Source of the DNA: Schistosoma haematobium | Taxonomy: Eukaryota > Platyhelminthes > Trematoda > Strigeidida > Schistosomatidae | Length of the DNA stretch: 64,000 bases | Assembly: GCF_000699445.3 (NCBI RefSeq) | Contig: NC_067195.1 | Span: 11,646,287 to 11,710,286, forward strand | Direction of reading: 5' to 3' | Shown here: in pieces, positions 51,225 through 63,172 of the stretch | Layout: every line of letters starts with the position of its first letter | Numbering within the stretch: the first letter of the stretch is position 1 | Made by a program: the position numbers and the translations under genes | Notes under the pieces: model-generated | Seen by the model: the letters and a program-made list of their open reading frames with translations, nothing else | The model's database searches: none | Told to the model about the DNA's origin: nothing

Positions 51225-52621
51225 TTACTTACGCCTGTTACTACTCGTGAAGGAACATAGGCCGCTCACTAGCATTCGCCATCCAACCCTGTACTGGGCA
51301 ATCCCTTCCAGTCGTTATTCATCCTTTCCATATCTGCTTTTATTTCCCGACGTAATGTGTTCTTTGGCCTTCCTCTCTTCCGCCTTCCTTCACGATTCCA
51401 AGTTAGGGCTTGTCACGTGATGCAGTTTGACGATTTGCGTAATGTATGTCCTATCCATTTCCATCGTCTTTTCCTAACTTACTCTTCAGCTGGAAGCTGG
51501 CTTGTTCTCTCCCACAGAAGGTTGTTGCTGATGGTATCCGGCCAATCGATGTTGAGTATCTTGCGTAGACAACTATTTATAAATACCTGTAAATTCTTGA
51601 TGATGGTTGCAGCAGTTCTCCAACTTTCAACTCCGTACAGTGGAACTGCCTTGACGTTCGTATTGAAGATTCTCACTTTGATATTGGTTGAAAGTTGTTT
51701 TGAGTTCCATATGTTCTTCAATTGTAGGAATGCGGCCATTGCTTTGCCAATCCTCGCCTTTACATCTGCACCTGATTCTCCTTGTCCATCGATGATGCTT
51801 CCCAGGTACGTGGACGATTCTACATCTTCCAGAGTTTCGCCATCAGGTATGATTGGATTAGTGTTCTCCGTGTTGTATTTGAGGACCTCGGTTTTCCCCT
51901 TGTGTATGTTGAGGCCTACAGAGGCAGAGACTGCTGCTACACTGGCTGTCTTCAACTGCATTTGTTCGTGTGTATGGGATAGGAGGGCTAGGTCATCTGT
52001 GAAGTCCAAATCGTCTAATTGGTCCTGAGCTGTCCATTGTAAGCCGTGTTGTCCCTCAGATCTCGAGGTCTTCATAATCCAGTCGACCACTAGAAGAAAG
52101 AGGAAGGGAGAGAGTAGACAACCTTGTCTTATTCCGGTCCTTAATTGGAATGCATCTGTCAGCTGTTCTCCATGCACGACTTTGCACTGTAGTCCGTTGT
52201 ATGAGTTCCGAATAATGCTGACAATCTTCTCAGGAACTCCATAATGTCGGAGAAGTTTCCATAATGTTCTCCTATCCACAATGTCAAAGGTCTTTTCATA
52301 ATCGATGAAGTTGATGTATAGTGACGAGTTCCACTCAACTGATTGTTCGACGATGATCCGCAGTGTCGCAATTCGGTCTGTGCACGACCGATCCTTACGG
52401 AATCCAGCTTGTTGATCTTGAAGTTGGGCGTCTACTGCGTCTTTCATCCGGTTCAGTAACACTCTGTTAAAAGATTTCCCTGGTACTGACAGTAATGTGA
52501 TGACTCTGTAGTTTTCACATTTGCTCCTCCCAAATCTTTTTAAATAGAAGGTGAAGCATGTTTGTAGTTACTTCGATGTCTGACTTTAGTGCTTCAGCTG
52601 GTATATTGTCGGGTCCTGCTA
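51225..52621 (-). mobile_element. RTE-E retrotransposon, minus strand, long open RT
   Basis: The open frame at 51,479-52,462 (327 residues) starts before the fingers (QQAGFRKDRSCTDRIATLRI), covers the RT core ([31 protein letters not shown]) and ends RTSQLPAEE*. An additional 5' piece to 52,621 carries coding traces. No endonuclease. The 3' tail TTACTTACGCCTG is at 51,228. Nearly identical to the inverted copy at 40,287-41,457. Confidence 0.92.
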
Positions 52622-52818
52622 ATAATCATATAGTAATATTTAATTTGCAAAATGTCCATCAATTGTCTCAAAATGACTCAGACTTCCTTGTTCTTGCATT
52701 TTCATACAAATTTCATTCTGTTTCTATTCTTTACAAATCGATCCTCATGTCTCTCTGCTGCCAGACATTCTGTTCCTGACTGACGTCATATACCACTTAT
52801 GTCGATATAAGTAGCACA
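52622..52818 (-). repeat. Gypsy-family LTR fragment
   Basis: On minus: TGTGTGCTACTTATATCGAC, TATATGACGTCAG, AATGTCTGGCAGCAGAGAG, ACAATTGATGGACATTTTGC. This is the first 60% of the LTR seen at 33,778. It is cut off by the RTE-E copy. Confidence 0.75.
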
Positions 52819-53164
52819 CACAACACAATACTACTAATTTCCAGGTCATATTGAAGTTGAAATGCATCTTGTGCTTCATTGGCTGAGTACTTACAATTGG
52901 TTGGTCGATAAGCAATTTGAATGAGCCCACTATAATTGGAAGTCATACTACTTCAAAGAACCATGGAATGTGACTGAATTTAGTACTGTTAAACAAGAGT
53001 ACAAATATGAGTGAGGTTAGTTTATCTGTGTTAATCATATTGACAAAGGAAGCCACTCAAGACACAACCTCTTTTAGTCATCCTAAGAATAATACTAAGA
53101 CAAATGCTAATGATTGTACATTAGGTGGTGAGTAACACTTGTAAGACCATGCTATTTGTATTGT

Positions 53165-53690
53165 GAATATGGTCATCAAATGCCCTAGTAAGGCCGAGAG
53201 TGTAGAGCGTCAGCTCTCCATCTCGAAATGCTCTCAAGTGGCCACGTGCATACAACCAGCCAGGGAAGTCCTACTCACTGCCTTCCCGTGGTGGGGGTGT
53301 TGTTTACCAAATTGAGAGGATGAAAACCGGATGTCCGGCGCTTTACCCGGGTTTGGTGGATAAGGAGGGTCCACTTAGGGTAGTTGGAAAACCCCGATTC
53401 CAAACCAATGGTGCACATGAGCTCCAGAATCCTGAAGGAACAAGTGGTGTACGAACCAATCATTGGTCACCGGCTACCATGTGACTGCATCTGCTGACGT
53501 TGCTCCACTGCCTTGTGGATTAGATCTTTAGGTGGAAGGCTTCGGGTATGGCCTCCTAAGAAAACCACCTGCTTCTGTTTGGGCAACCGTGCAGTATTCC
53601 AGACCTCACACAAATCGAATAATTTATGTGGAGCATATCTATTTGGTGTCTCCTTGTACCAATGTTTATGTGTATAAATTAATTAATTAA
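53165..53690 (+). repeat. Short RTE-F derivative: 5' leader joined to 3' tail
   Basis: The first 140 bp (TCAGCTCTCCATCTCGAAAT, GGTGGGGGTGTTGTTTACCA) match the RTE-F 5' leader at 55,840-55,975 (minus). The last 75 bp (TGGTGTCTCCTTGTACCAAT, TTATGTGTATAAATTAATTA) match the RTE-F 3' end. No RT or endonuclease coding lies between, so it looks like a non-autonomous derivative about 520 bp long. Confidence 0.65.
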
Positions 53691-53861
53691 CTGTGAATAT
53701 GTGTGAGTCAAAATCTCTGCATGTATACTTTCCAAACAACAGTAAAATTTTGCATTTCTCTGAATATAAAATAAACATACGCAACCATTCATTTTCTGTG
53801 CACAATGTTGAAGTTCTTGGTAGTTTCTACTTGTAAAATTATGTTAAATAAATAAATAATT

Positions 53862-54821
53862 ATTTATTTGAACAGAAAAACATTGGTACAAAGGGGCACC
53901 AGATACATATGCGCCATACAATAATAATGAGAATGTGAAGATATAAAGAATGTAAGGCGAGTATAAGTAAAAAGAAGTACAACAATGAACAGAATTTGTG
54001 TATGATACTGAAATAACAATAATGGGAGGGGCAGTTCAATTAGTAAAAGTACAATCACAAAGAATTCTTCCACTTGAAGAGGTGACGTCTTTTTTATGGA
54101 GAAAGTAAAAAAGCTACAGCAGGACCGCCACTGGCTTCTATTCCGAGCCATATCTGATAACGTCTCTAGCCACTGTGGAGCACCATCTCTCGGACCCCAA
54201 CCAGGGAGTCATGAAGAACCAACAGAAGCCAGTCACGCACAACTTTCTTTCATACCACGACACCATGTCATACACTGACTACCTCTCAGTTTTTTCCAAC
54301 TGGTCCTAGAGTGGGCAAATAATTCACGACGTGGAATTCTCTGGGACGACATTCGTAGAACATGTCCAAGCCACAGAATTCGATGTTTCAAGATAGTGAC
54401 ACCAACTGAATTATCGTCTCTGTGCCCGAACGCACGATGCTGAACCTCTGCATTACTAACATAGTGTTGCCACTGGATGTCAGCAATCCTTCGGAGACAA
54501 CGATGATCAAACACAGAGAGTCGTATAACATCCCCAACTCGGTAACTAGGTTTGACAAGCATAGAGCAAAACTGCTCTCACAGACACGTTGTTGATCCGA
54601 TCTTTTGCAGCCAGACTAACATCATGACGGCACCAAACATGGCCCAGATTGACATGAGCCGCTCTGGCTTTCACTCACGCCACCACCAGCACTTGTGCAG
54701 CTACCTAGATACACGAACTACTCGACTACTTCTATCCGCTCACCATACAGGGCGAGTGCAGGATCAGGGTCCTGCCAATCTTGTAGAAGTACTTTCCACT
54801 TCGAAGGTGCAAAGCTGATAC
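53862..54821 (-). mobile_element. RTE-F second locus, 3' half
   Basis: Matches 32,812-33,777 almost base for base up to the LTR junction (left neighbour GCTGATAC in both). Confidence 0.93.
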
Positions 54822-55135
54822 TGTGGACAGCGCTACTTATATCGATGTAAGTAGTATATGACGCGAGTTAAAAACGCAATGTCTGGCAGCAGAAGATGGA
54901 GAAAGATCGAGAAAGGAAGAGCGACAACACAACGCAATTTGTAAGAAAACGCATGAACAATGAAATGTGAGACAATTGATTGATGTTTGCAACAAGCACT
55001 GTCCAGGTTGATAGGATGCATTGATATTTTGCAAATTAACGATTTACTATATGGTTTTTCTACTTTACCAAGTAACTTTGTAATTTTGTGCTAAATATGA
55101 TTCGGTTGTCCTCACCTGTGTTCTCCTTCGCTACA
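54822..55135 (+). mobile_element. Solo Gypsy LTR, hybrid of the two LTRs at 33.8/38.3 kb
   Basis: 314 bp. The start TGTGGACAGCGCTACTT is the 5'-LTR version; GCACTGTCC and CTCCTTCGCTACA are the 3'-LTR version. Flanks (GCTGATAC left, CTATCATACC right) are identical to the full-length insertion. Confidence 0.93.
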
Positions 55136-55975
55136 CTATCATACCCACGGGCACCAATTGACAACTGATTAAGTGAGGATTATATGACTTGAGTATTATC
55201 GCGCAATAAGAGAATATCATCCGCATACTCAAGGTCGAGGAGTCTTTCTCCGGGCAGCAGATCCACACCGCCATTACTTACATCCATCAGAGCTGTTCCG
55301 AGAACGTCGTCGATAGCAAAGTTGAAGAGGAATGCTGAGATTGGGCAACCCTGCCTAGCCCCATTGATTGAATGGAACAATGGAGAGAGGTAATTATTTG
55401 CCTTCACTCTGCCTGAGGTGTTTGTATATAGGGCTTTTAAGATGTTAATAAACTTCTTAGGCACACACTTCTTCAATAGACAATCCCAGAGAACAGTCCT
55501 GTTCAACGAATCGAAGGCAAACCTTATGTCAAGAAACACTACGATTATTGGCCTGTGATAAGTATGACGGTGTTCTAACATTTGGTGGAGGGTGAATATG
55601 TGATCAATACATCCTCGACTACAACGAAAACCAACTTGCTCTTCGTGAGTCAATCTTTCTCGGGTTTTGAACAATCTACGGAGAATGACGGAAGCCAATA
55701 GTTTGAACGCAATCGGAAGAAGCCTTAACCCCCCGATAGTTCTTGCATAGGTGACGTGAGTCCTTTTTAAAGATAGGGACGATTATTGACTCATACCATG
55801 ATTTTGGAACACTTTCTAACTCCCAAAAGTTTCGTCCTCTCAAATTCGTAAACAATACCCCCACCACAAAAAAGTAATGAGTAGGACTTCACTGACAGTG
55901 TCTGTATACGTGTGGCCACTTGAGAGCGTTTCGAGATGGAGAGCTGATGCTCCACACTCCCAGCCGTACCAGGGC
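55136..55975 (-). mobile_element. RTE-F second locus, 5' half with leader
   Basis: The RT piece 55,180-55,698 equals that at 38.6-39.2 kb up to 55,750, then diverges (CTTGCATAGGTGACGTGAG against CTTGCATAGAGGATGTGAA). A jump near 55,830 leads to the 5' leader (to 55,975). Confidence 0.9.
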
Positions 55976-57054
55976 CGCCCAGAGTCTCCGACTATTGGTT
56001 ACGATAGTCGCGCGGACCCCAACCAAGTAGTTTGTATCTACCAACATGGCTCATACCAGAAGTTAGTGACTTCAAGGACTGATGCCACGTTTTAGTCTGG
56101 CCACCCCTAACTCTCTTCCAACCATCCCCAACACTTGTCAGCATTGCGCGTCGTGGTAACTGGTGTCCACGCATACGCAACACGTAGCCTACCCATCTCA
56201 GTCGATGGAGATTTACAACCCCATCAACTGATTTACCATTATTCCCTAATATCCTGCGTCTAACCTCACTATTACTTACCTGGTGATCCCAGCAGATGCG
56301 AGCAATATTTCTAAGAGATCTGTGGTCAAATATTAGTAACTTACGAGTATCCTCTACTCTTAGTGGCCACATTTCTCAGTCGTAAATTAAACCAGAATGA
56401 ACTGCTGCGCAGTATACTCGTCCTTTGATTGATGAACGGATATTTCGCCTTCGCCATAAGTCACGTAAGTTGGCAAAAGCCAAACGAGCTTTTTGAATCC
56501 GTGCTGAGATTTCGTCAGACACTCACCCATTAATCTGATCAGACTTCCAAGATGAGTGAAGTTATCCATGCGTTCGGCTACCCCTATCCCTATCCGTAGT
56601 TCAGGTGTTGACGCAGACCAGTCCTGAGGCAACAACTTGCATTTAGAGGGGGAGAAACGCATCCCAAATATCCTGGCATTGTTGCTGAATGCTACCAAAG
56701 GACTATGTATTTTATAAGCGTCTTCATCAAACAGAACTATGTCATCTGCGTATTCTAAGTCAGTAAGTGGGCCTCTTGGTAGGAGATCAACTCCCAAATA
56801 TTAAGACAACGGGAACGTTATTTCCACCAGTAGGTCTATGATGGATTTGAACAAAAATGTAGATAGTGGACAACCTTGACGGACACCACTTGAGGTTGCA
56901 AAATCAGATGACAGTTCACCATAAGCTTTGACCCGACCAGTAGTGTTTGAGTAAAGAGCCCTTACAAGGTTTATGTACATTTGTGGTACACCTTTCAATG
57001 ACAGACACTGCAGCAGAACTTCTTGGTCTACGGAGCCAAATGCTGCTTTTAAGT

Positions 57055-57544
57055 TGTAGTGCCAGTTATTTTGTTAAGCCCATATATCTTATTCTAGTTT
57101 TCGAATAGGCCAATATATTCATTCTACTCGAGTCACATTTTGACCTTGTTAATTATTCGCTTATCAGCCCTGACTGCTTTTGCATGAGTGTATGTGTGCG
57201 TACACTTCTTATCCCATTCATCACATGTCTGTAACTTATTTTTGTGTGACTATAAACATTGATTAACGCTTGGTTAAATGGTGCTGGCTCACACGCCTTC
57301 TCCATTACGCGTTATTTCGCTTCGCTCTCTTCTATTCGCTTCATCCCTCTGATTTCCTGTCCAGATCAGTGAGTGTACAAAATATAGGCATTCGAAAATC
57401 TATTCTCGCATTTGACTTATTTAATTTCACTAACGCGACCTAAGTCAGTCATTACATACGAGGATTGACGATATGTATATCTCAATAGCAATCAGAAACG
57501 ATCTCACTGGAGTCAGATCCCGGGCCACTAAAAGGTTATGAACA
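57055..57544. mobile_element. 490-bp TG...CA insertion in SR2-like RT (possible solo LTR)
   Basis: RT homology breaks after GCTTTTAAGT and resumes at ATTGTCGGACGCC. The intervening sequence starts TGTAGTGCCAG and ends GGTTATGAACA. A short stretch of target (about 6-17 bp) is missing. No target duplication and no second copy in the window. Confidence 0.55.
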
Positions 57545-58267
57545 AGGATCATTGTCGGACGCCGATAAGCATGCCTTTGTTCTAAAACCTGACGAATGGT
57601 GAACATGTGGTCGATGCAGCCACGACCAGGTCTGAAGCCAGCCTGATGTTCTCGTGTTCGCAGTTCACGAGTCTTTGTTAGGCGTCCAATAGTTATTGAG
57701 GCTGGTATTTTGGATGCTTTATTAGTCAAACTAATCCCTCTACGGTTATCATAGCATGATTTTTACCCCCTCTTATATATTGGAACAATCAGTGATTGTG
57801 ACCAGTCAGATGGGATTACGTCCAACTCCCAGATTTTAGCTGAAATATTAGTTAACCTAATCGCCAAAACTGGACCACCATACATGAAGACCTCTGGAGC
57901 CAATCCATCAGGACCAGCTGTTCTTCCTTGTTTCAGATTAGCTGTTGCTTTTTGAACTTCAACTAGAGTTGAGGGAGCTACTCTAATGTTCCATTCAGGC
58001 TGTTTGAGAATGATGGGTAGTCGTAGAGTAGCTGAAGGCCAACTGAACTACTATTTGAAGTGTTCCGCCCATCGTTCTAAACGTCTAGACTGAGAGCGGA
58101 TGAAAGTGTCGTCTTATTCCGAGGTCGTCTCACTTACACTTGACTTATTAATTCCAGCTTCTTTTATTAGTCTGAATAGCTGTCTGGTGTTACCTACAGC
58201 CGCTGTCTTTTGCACCTCTTTTGCTTTCGTTGCCCACCACTGCTTAGACTTTTGGCTAACCTAGATC

Positions 58268-58360
58268 TATAATCAGAAAGGGGTTTTGTGGATATTATAG
58301 TGATTTAATAGTCGAATTCATGAGTCAATTAAAGCCAGACCATCATGGAAAATCTGGATC
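58268..58360 (-). repeat. SINE tail fragment inserted in SR2-like element, ATCT repeats
   Basis: ATAATCAGAAAGGGGTTTTG to TCATGGAAAATCTGG is absent from the complete element and is flanked by ATCT on both sides. On minus it reads CCAGATTTTCCATGATGG, TTAATTGACTCATGAATTC, which I recognise as the tail of a schistosome tRNA-headed SINE (from memory of the family). Confidence 0.6.
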
Positions 58361-59985
58361 TGACTTGTTTTAGCTCTTTATTGTGTTCACAGCCTGATGG
58401 GATGAGTTTACGAGAATCTATCAGTGCAATAGACTTAGTAGAAATCCATTGGTTTTGCGGAACCCTTTGGTTTAAATCACCAATAGATGTCGCTGCTGTT
58501 TCCACAGTTGTTCGTGTATCTTCTCAATCAACATCTGGGTTAGCCTCGTTTTCAGAATTACCTAAGTGTGAATTCAGTTGTTCATGGCATCTACTTTTGG
58601 CTTTCTCGTCACTGAGTTCAACTCTAATGGGTTTTCTTAATGTGGTTTTTCTGTGTCCGATGAGACGCAAGCAAATATGTGCTCGTATTGGAACATGATC
58701 AGAGTCTAAACACGTATTCCAGAACGAGCGACATGCTTCTATCGAGCCTCTCCAACTGACTGATGGCAATATGGTCTATTTGAGTCCATCATTGGTTTGT
58801 TGCACTGGATCCGCCATGTTAGACGTTGTATCACCTTATGCTTAAACTTAGTGCTTGCTAAAAATAAACGATTGTCTGAGCACAGTTGCAGCAGACGATT
58901 ACCATTATCTGTTCGCTGAGCCGGAATACCAAAATACCCACCTCAATGTCTTTCTGCTTGGTTTAAGCTACCTACCTGGGCATTAAAGTCACCTGCTACG
59001 AGTACTATATCTGAACGTTCAACTTTATGAAGAAGTTCAGAAAGCTTTCTGTAAAAACCATTTTTCACTTCATCCAGATTACAGTCAGTGGGAGCGTAGG
59101 CAGAAACGACGAAAAGGCAACTACGTTTATCTCTATCCTTCCGAGTTCCTACGGAGCCGTTCAGCCGAACAACACATAGACGACTGTTAACGGGGACCCA
59201 CTCTAATAGTGTTTGTCCTACCCTCTTACTGCGTGCTATGCCTACACTTGCCAGTCCACGAGAACGAACCATCGGGTCGCCAGAGACACGAAGGGTGTGT
59301 CTCGTCGGCTCTCCGTTTTGGCGAGATGAGATTAAGTGAGTGACCGCACTAGGACCCTGTATGAGTGTTTCGGAGACACAGCATAAATCAATGGTACGAG
59401 ATTCTAGGGTTTTAGCCAAGGAGGGCTTCTGGCCGATTTCACACAAGGGACGTAAGTTAAAGGCTCAAACGTGTAGTTTGGAGCGAGGTTTCAGTAGACT
59501 TGAGACAGTGTTTCGCGCACTAGAATCGCTGGCCATAGTGACACTTGAGGAGGAAGTCAAAAGAGGAAGTTGAAAGTCAAGGTAGGAGGAATAATAGGAA
59601 TTAAAGAGGGAAATTGATTATGAATACAGTGATCTTGAGTGCTATTAGAGGTATGAGGGCAGTTATCACTTCCCGGTTGCCCACGCTGTGGAAGAGTTCT
59701 AGAGGTACCTGAAATTGAGATTGGGTAGGAGGTGGTCTTAGCGACCTGAGAGCGTGACTGCAGTGCCCAAGGGACAACTGCTTGAGGCCGGTTACACCTA
59801 ACCTTTTTGTGAGTAATTGTTGTGTTAGCTCCGTACTTGTTGTGACCTTACCACCGGAGACGGAAATCCATGGGATAAGGCAAGTTGTGCATTTTTAGAG
59901 TCGACTTTTTCCAACACCACCCTTCCCTGTGGGAAGACAGCATCGCTGTTATACTGGTTGTCTGAAGGAAACATCTTACCTCTGT

Positions 59986-61340
59986 ACAGTCAGCAGTACG
60001 ACTGTTGTACAAGTCCTTTTTAATACATCTTCATATTACAGCTCTCGAATTATTAATCTTAGTAAATCCGGTGATACTGATGATCCCAGTAGGCCCCAGT
60101 GTAAAAACTTGGTTAGTGAGTGGAACAGATTTAAGAAAGACGAGCCACCTTGAGAGATCGGTAGGTGTCGATTGAGTAAAGATGTTTGTGAATTGGGTGG
60201 TCAGAGAGAGCACCAACCAATTACGAATCTTTACAGTAAAAGTACTCATGAGTCCGTATTGCTACTGACCATGGTAGGGAATGAGGTAGCAAACGTAGAA
60301 CTAAGGTATCGTTATAGGGAACCAATGTCTTATCGGAAGTTTATGAGTCAGTTCGAAATCTACGCGGCTTTGAAGGTGTATGATGATGGACTACTTTCAT
60401 ATCTCATGGATTGTTGTAGCAGGTCTGAGGAGTTATTGAGGGTTGCGTGATGTCGGGACCATCTGAAGACTATTGTCGACACCGCGAAATACCTAGGTGG
60501 CTGTTCAAACAGGCTCACAGTGTCTCATGAGATGAACAAAGACTTATTCAATGGAAGAAACGTGGATTATGACAATCCAGGAGCCCTATCAAATTTGCTT
60601 ATTACAATGGAAAATCGTACTACGGAGTTAAAAAAAAAAGAGCTACACAGTAGATTTGAACTCTTTTGGGGACTTTCGAAATGGGCCAAGTAAACAGAAA
60701 AGCTCACTGATAATGACAGGGAACCTATTTTCTTAGAGGGTAGGGAGTTCATCTCACCACGTGCAAGTTGCTCAAAGCTGTTTTGGTCAGTTAGCAGCCT
60801 TTAATAGGTGAATACATAACGCTAGGATGAATTGTTTTACACGATCAATTGAACCTAAATAGATCGAGGCTTATAAATCTCAATACGCCACATATTCGGG
60901 AAATAGTAAGGCCGTCAGTTGCTGGCTTTACCCGTGATTGCAGGTAAAAGCAAAGGGGTTTGGCTTTGTTTGTCTTAGACTAGGCCGTGGGTTTGGAGGA
61001 CATGGATACAAAAACTGTAGTGGGTGCAACCATTGTGAAGGACATCGCCGTTTCTTTTCATATCAAATGTTAACGTAGAGGGTTCGAAGGAGGAGAATAT
61101 GACCGACAAGTGTCGCTGTCTCATCGAACCACTTCATACAGATGTGAATTTGAGGTTAATATAAGTCTGAAGAACTGGCCACAGTTGGCTAACTTGCCAT
61201 CGGGTAACTTTAGTAACGGAGAAGTCCTATTACTGGTTGATCGTGATGGGTCAGAGGAACATTGGGTTTTGAAACAGCGGTTTGCAGAGTGAGGAAACTT
61301 GGGTGGCCAATCTTTGGAGCCCACGTTTTATTGGAAGTAC
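59986..61340 (+). pseudogene. BEL/Pao retrotransposon gag-protease relic
   Basis: An open piece at 60,172-60,450 contains SYRKFMSQFEIYAALKVYDD, like the Gag of schistosome BEL elements. Decayed frames follow (VDTAKYLGGCSNRLTVSHEM; LHSRFELFWGLSKWAK), then a Cys/His block GYKNCSGCNHCEGHRR at about 61,003-61,050. A protease-like end (61,110-61,292) has KNWPQLANLPSGNFSNGEVL and EEHWVLKQRFAE, compare the HWVLEQR block of the family. No RT or integrase seen. Confidence 0.65.
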
Positions 61341-62788
61341 GGTATGGGCATCATCTAAAATCATGTCCATCAATCCCAGTAAATGGAAGATCGGCTACAT
61401 AGAATGTATTATATTGAGTTTGCTAACGTCTCCACATTATTCGCGTCGCTAATTCTCCATTTTCTAGAATTCTTTAGCTACTCTATTGGTCTAATCACGT
61501 AGTGTGACAAAAATTGAGTCGACGTATTCCAACCAATATCCAGTGGCCGAAAACTGGTGCCACAAATTTATTACTAACAACTTTAGATGGAAAACGAGGT
61601 GGATCAGAAACAGTTAACAATGTAGAAAGCAGGACAGAAGTTGACCTTTTGAGGTTGATACAGTTCGCTAACCGAAGGAAATATATTTTAGAATGGACGG
61701 AAACATTACCAAATAGTCTGTAAGTCATGGACAGTGAAGGCACAGTACAGATGAAATTTCGATAGACCAATGAGAAGACGGAGTTTATCTGAAAGATGAA
61801 ATTACCATAACGCAGTGCTTCTGAAGCAACTAATTTATTAATCCTACCGTTTATGTACTCAGTTTTGAGTTACAATGTGTGTGTGATGACTAATCATATT
61901 AACCGATTGCTTAAAGCAAAGTAGATTTAATGGTTTTAAGTAGTCGTCATATCACTAACTAGAAAACACTTAGGATAAAACAATGTACAAACCAACAATA
62001 AATATCATGGGAAAAAATAAACAATGCCGAAGTTCACTTCGACAAATGAACAGACAGTAAAGGTAAACACGCAGACAAAATAAAATGATCAATAGAAGAA
62101 ATGGCAAAAATCGATGTTAATGGTTTAAGTGGTGTTTACCAGTATTCGAATATTCTACTGCTTTTTTAATTATTTTATGCATTAGTTTGTGTAAAAAAGC
62201 AATGAAACTGTATTTACCAGTACTTTAAACAAAGACAAGAAGCCCTTATTCGACACTAACAATACTTAAACAATTCACTAGTGACACAACAGCAGCGATA
62301 TTGAACCACGTAGCTTAATTCAACCGTCTGACTTATACTGACACAATGGTAAGAACAAGGTGAAAAAATTGGGACAAAACAATCAAGTTGACTACTTCTA
62401 TTGATTTTGTTAAGATTCTCATTGGTCTTCACAACATTGATTTGCGCACATGACTTTTTTCTTTCACGAAGAAATATCTAGTTTTTTTCTTTTTATATTA
62501 CGTGCTACATGACGACATGAACATACAACTCTACAAAACACCTGCATACTAAACCTACAATCCTTTTAATGCAAGTTAAAAGTAAAAGTTAATAATATTT
62601 ACTTGAAATTAATATTGTTTAAATAGTATAATTCAGTATAAATATAGATTATTCATTTTTATATTAAAAGCTATGATAGCTAAGGCTCCTTTATAATGTA
62701 ACTGTGTACTAATGATGTAACTCACCAAATACAGACTCGCGTACTTGGCATTAAATCACATTTTATGCGTAGAGGCTATTGATACTAG
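61341..62788. other. Stretch without recognised gene
   Basis: An open frame at 61,514-61,723 may be more BEL/Pao debris; no motif supports it. The rest is AT-rich. Confidence 0.35.
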
Positions 62789-63064
62789 TGTAGTGAACGA
62801 GAACTCAGGTGGTGATAACCGATTTATTGTTTAATGCAAGATCGCAGTGGCTTGGTGAAATAAGAAAAATATACATCAAAACACATCATTTACAAATCTT
62901 CTTTGAAATGTTTCTTACAAACTCCATCGTTCGTTCGCTCCTGTTGTTATTTCCATTGCTTTCAGTTTTTTTCTCACCTCATTGTTTTCTTCCTTTTTCA
63001 GTGAGAGTTCTACTTCCCATGCTTAATACATATTTATAATATATGTCCGCATAAATAACACACA
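62789..63064 (-). mobile_element. Solo Gypsy-family LTR
   Basis: On minus it starts TGTGTGTTATTTATGCGG and ends CACCTGAGTTCTCGTTCACTACA-like sequence (shown here as CTGAGTTCTCGTTCACTACA), similar to the LTR at 47,457. 276 bp. No clear target duplication. Confidence 0.72.
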
Positions 63065-63074
63065 CCGCACTACT

Positions 63075-63172
63075 ACTCAGTTTCCCGAATCGAAGTAGGT
63101 AAAGCAGGACTCGAGCCCTTGGTCTGATATTTAGAAGTCGAACGCCACAGATTCACTAAACTATGGGCCGAA
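63075..63172 (-). repeat. tRNA-like SINE head next to solo LTR
   Basis: On minus: CGGCCCATAGTTTAGTGAAT, GGCGTTCGACTTCTAAATAT, GGGCTCGAGTCCTGC (B-box). Its 3' end abuts the LTR start within about 10 bp. Confidence 0.6.

Larger units (their letters stand above)
55976..59985 (-). mobile_element. SR2-like retrotransposon, 5'- and 3'-truncated, with two insertions
   Basis: C-terminal pieces are 55,992-56,372 and 56,387-56,797; RT pieces are 56,801-56,998 ([13 protein letters not shown]) and 57,445-57,729 ([20 protein letters not shown]). The endonuclease is at 58,524-59,446 ([20 protein letters not shown]). It is interrupted at 57,055-57,544 and about 58,268-58,360. Homology to the complete copy stops at about 59,985 on the right, and at 55,976 on the left where the RTE-F leader begins. 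Confidence 0.88.

Noticed and set aside
51357..52028. 223-codon plus-strand open frame over RTE-E (and its twin at 40,643-41,314)
   Set aside because: It is antisense to the RT frame; the opposite strand carries the RT motifs.
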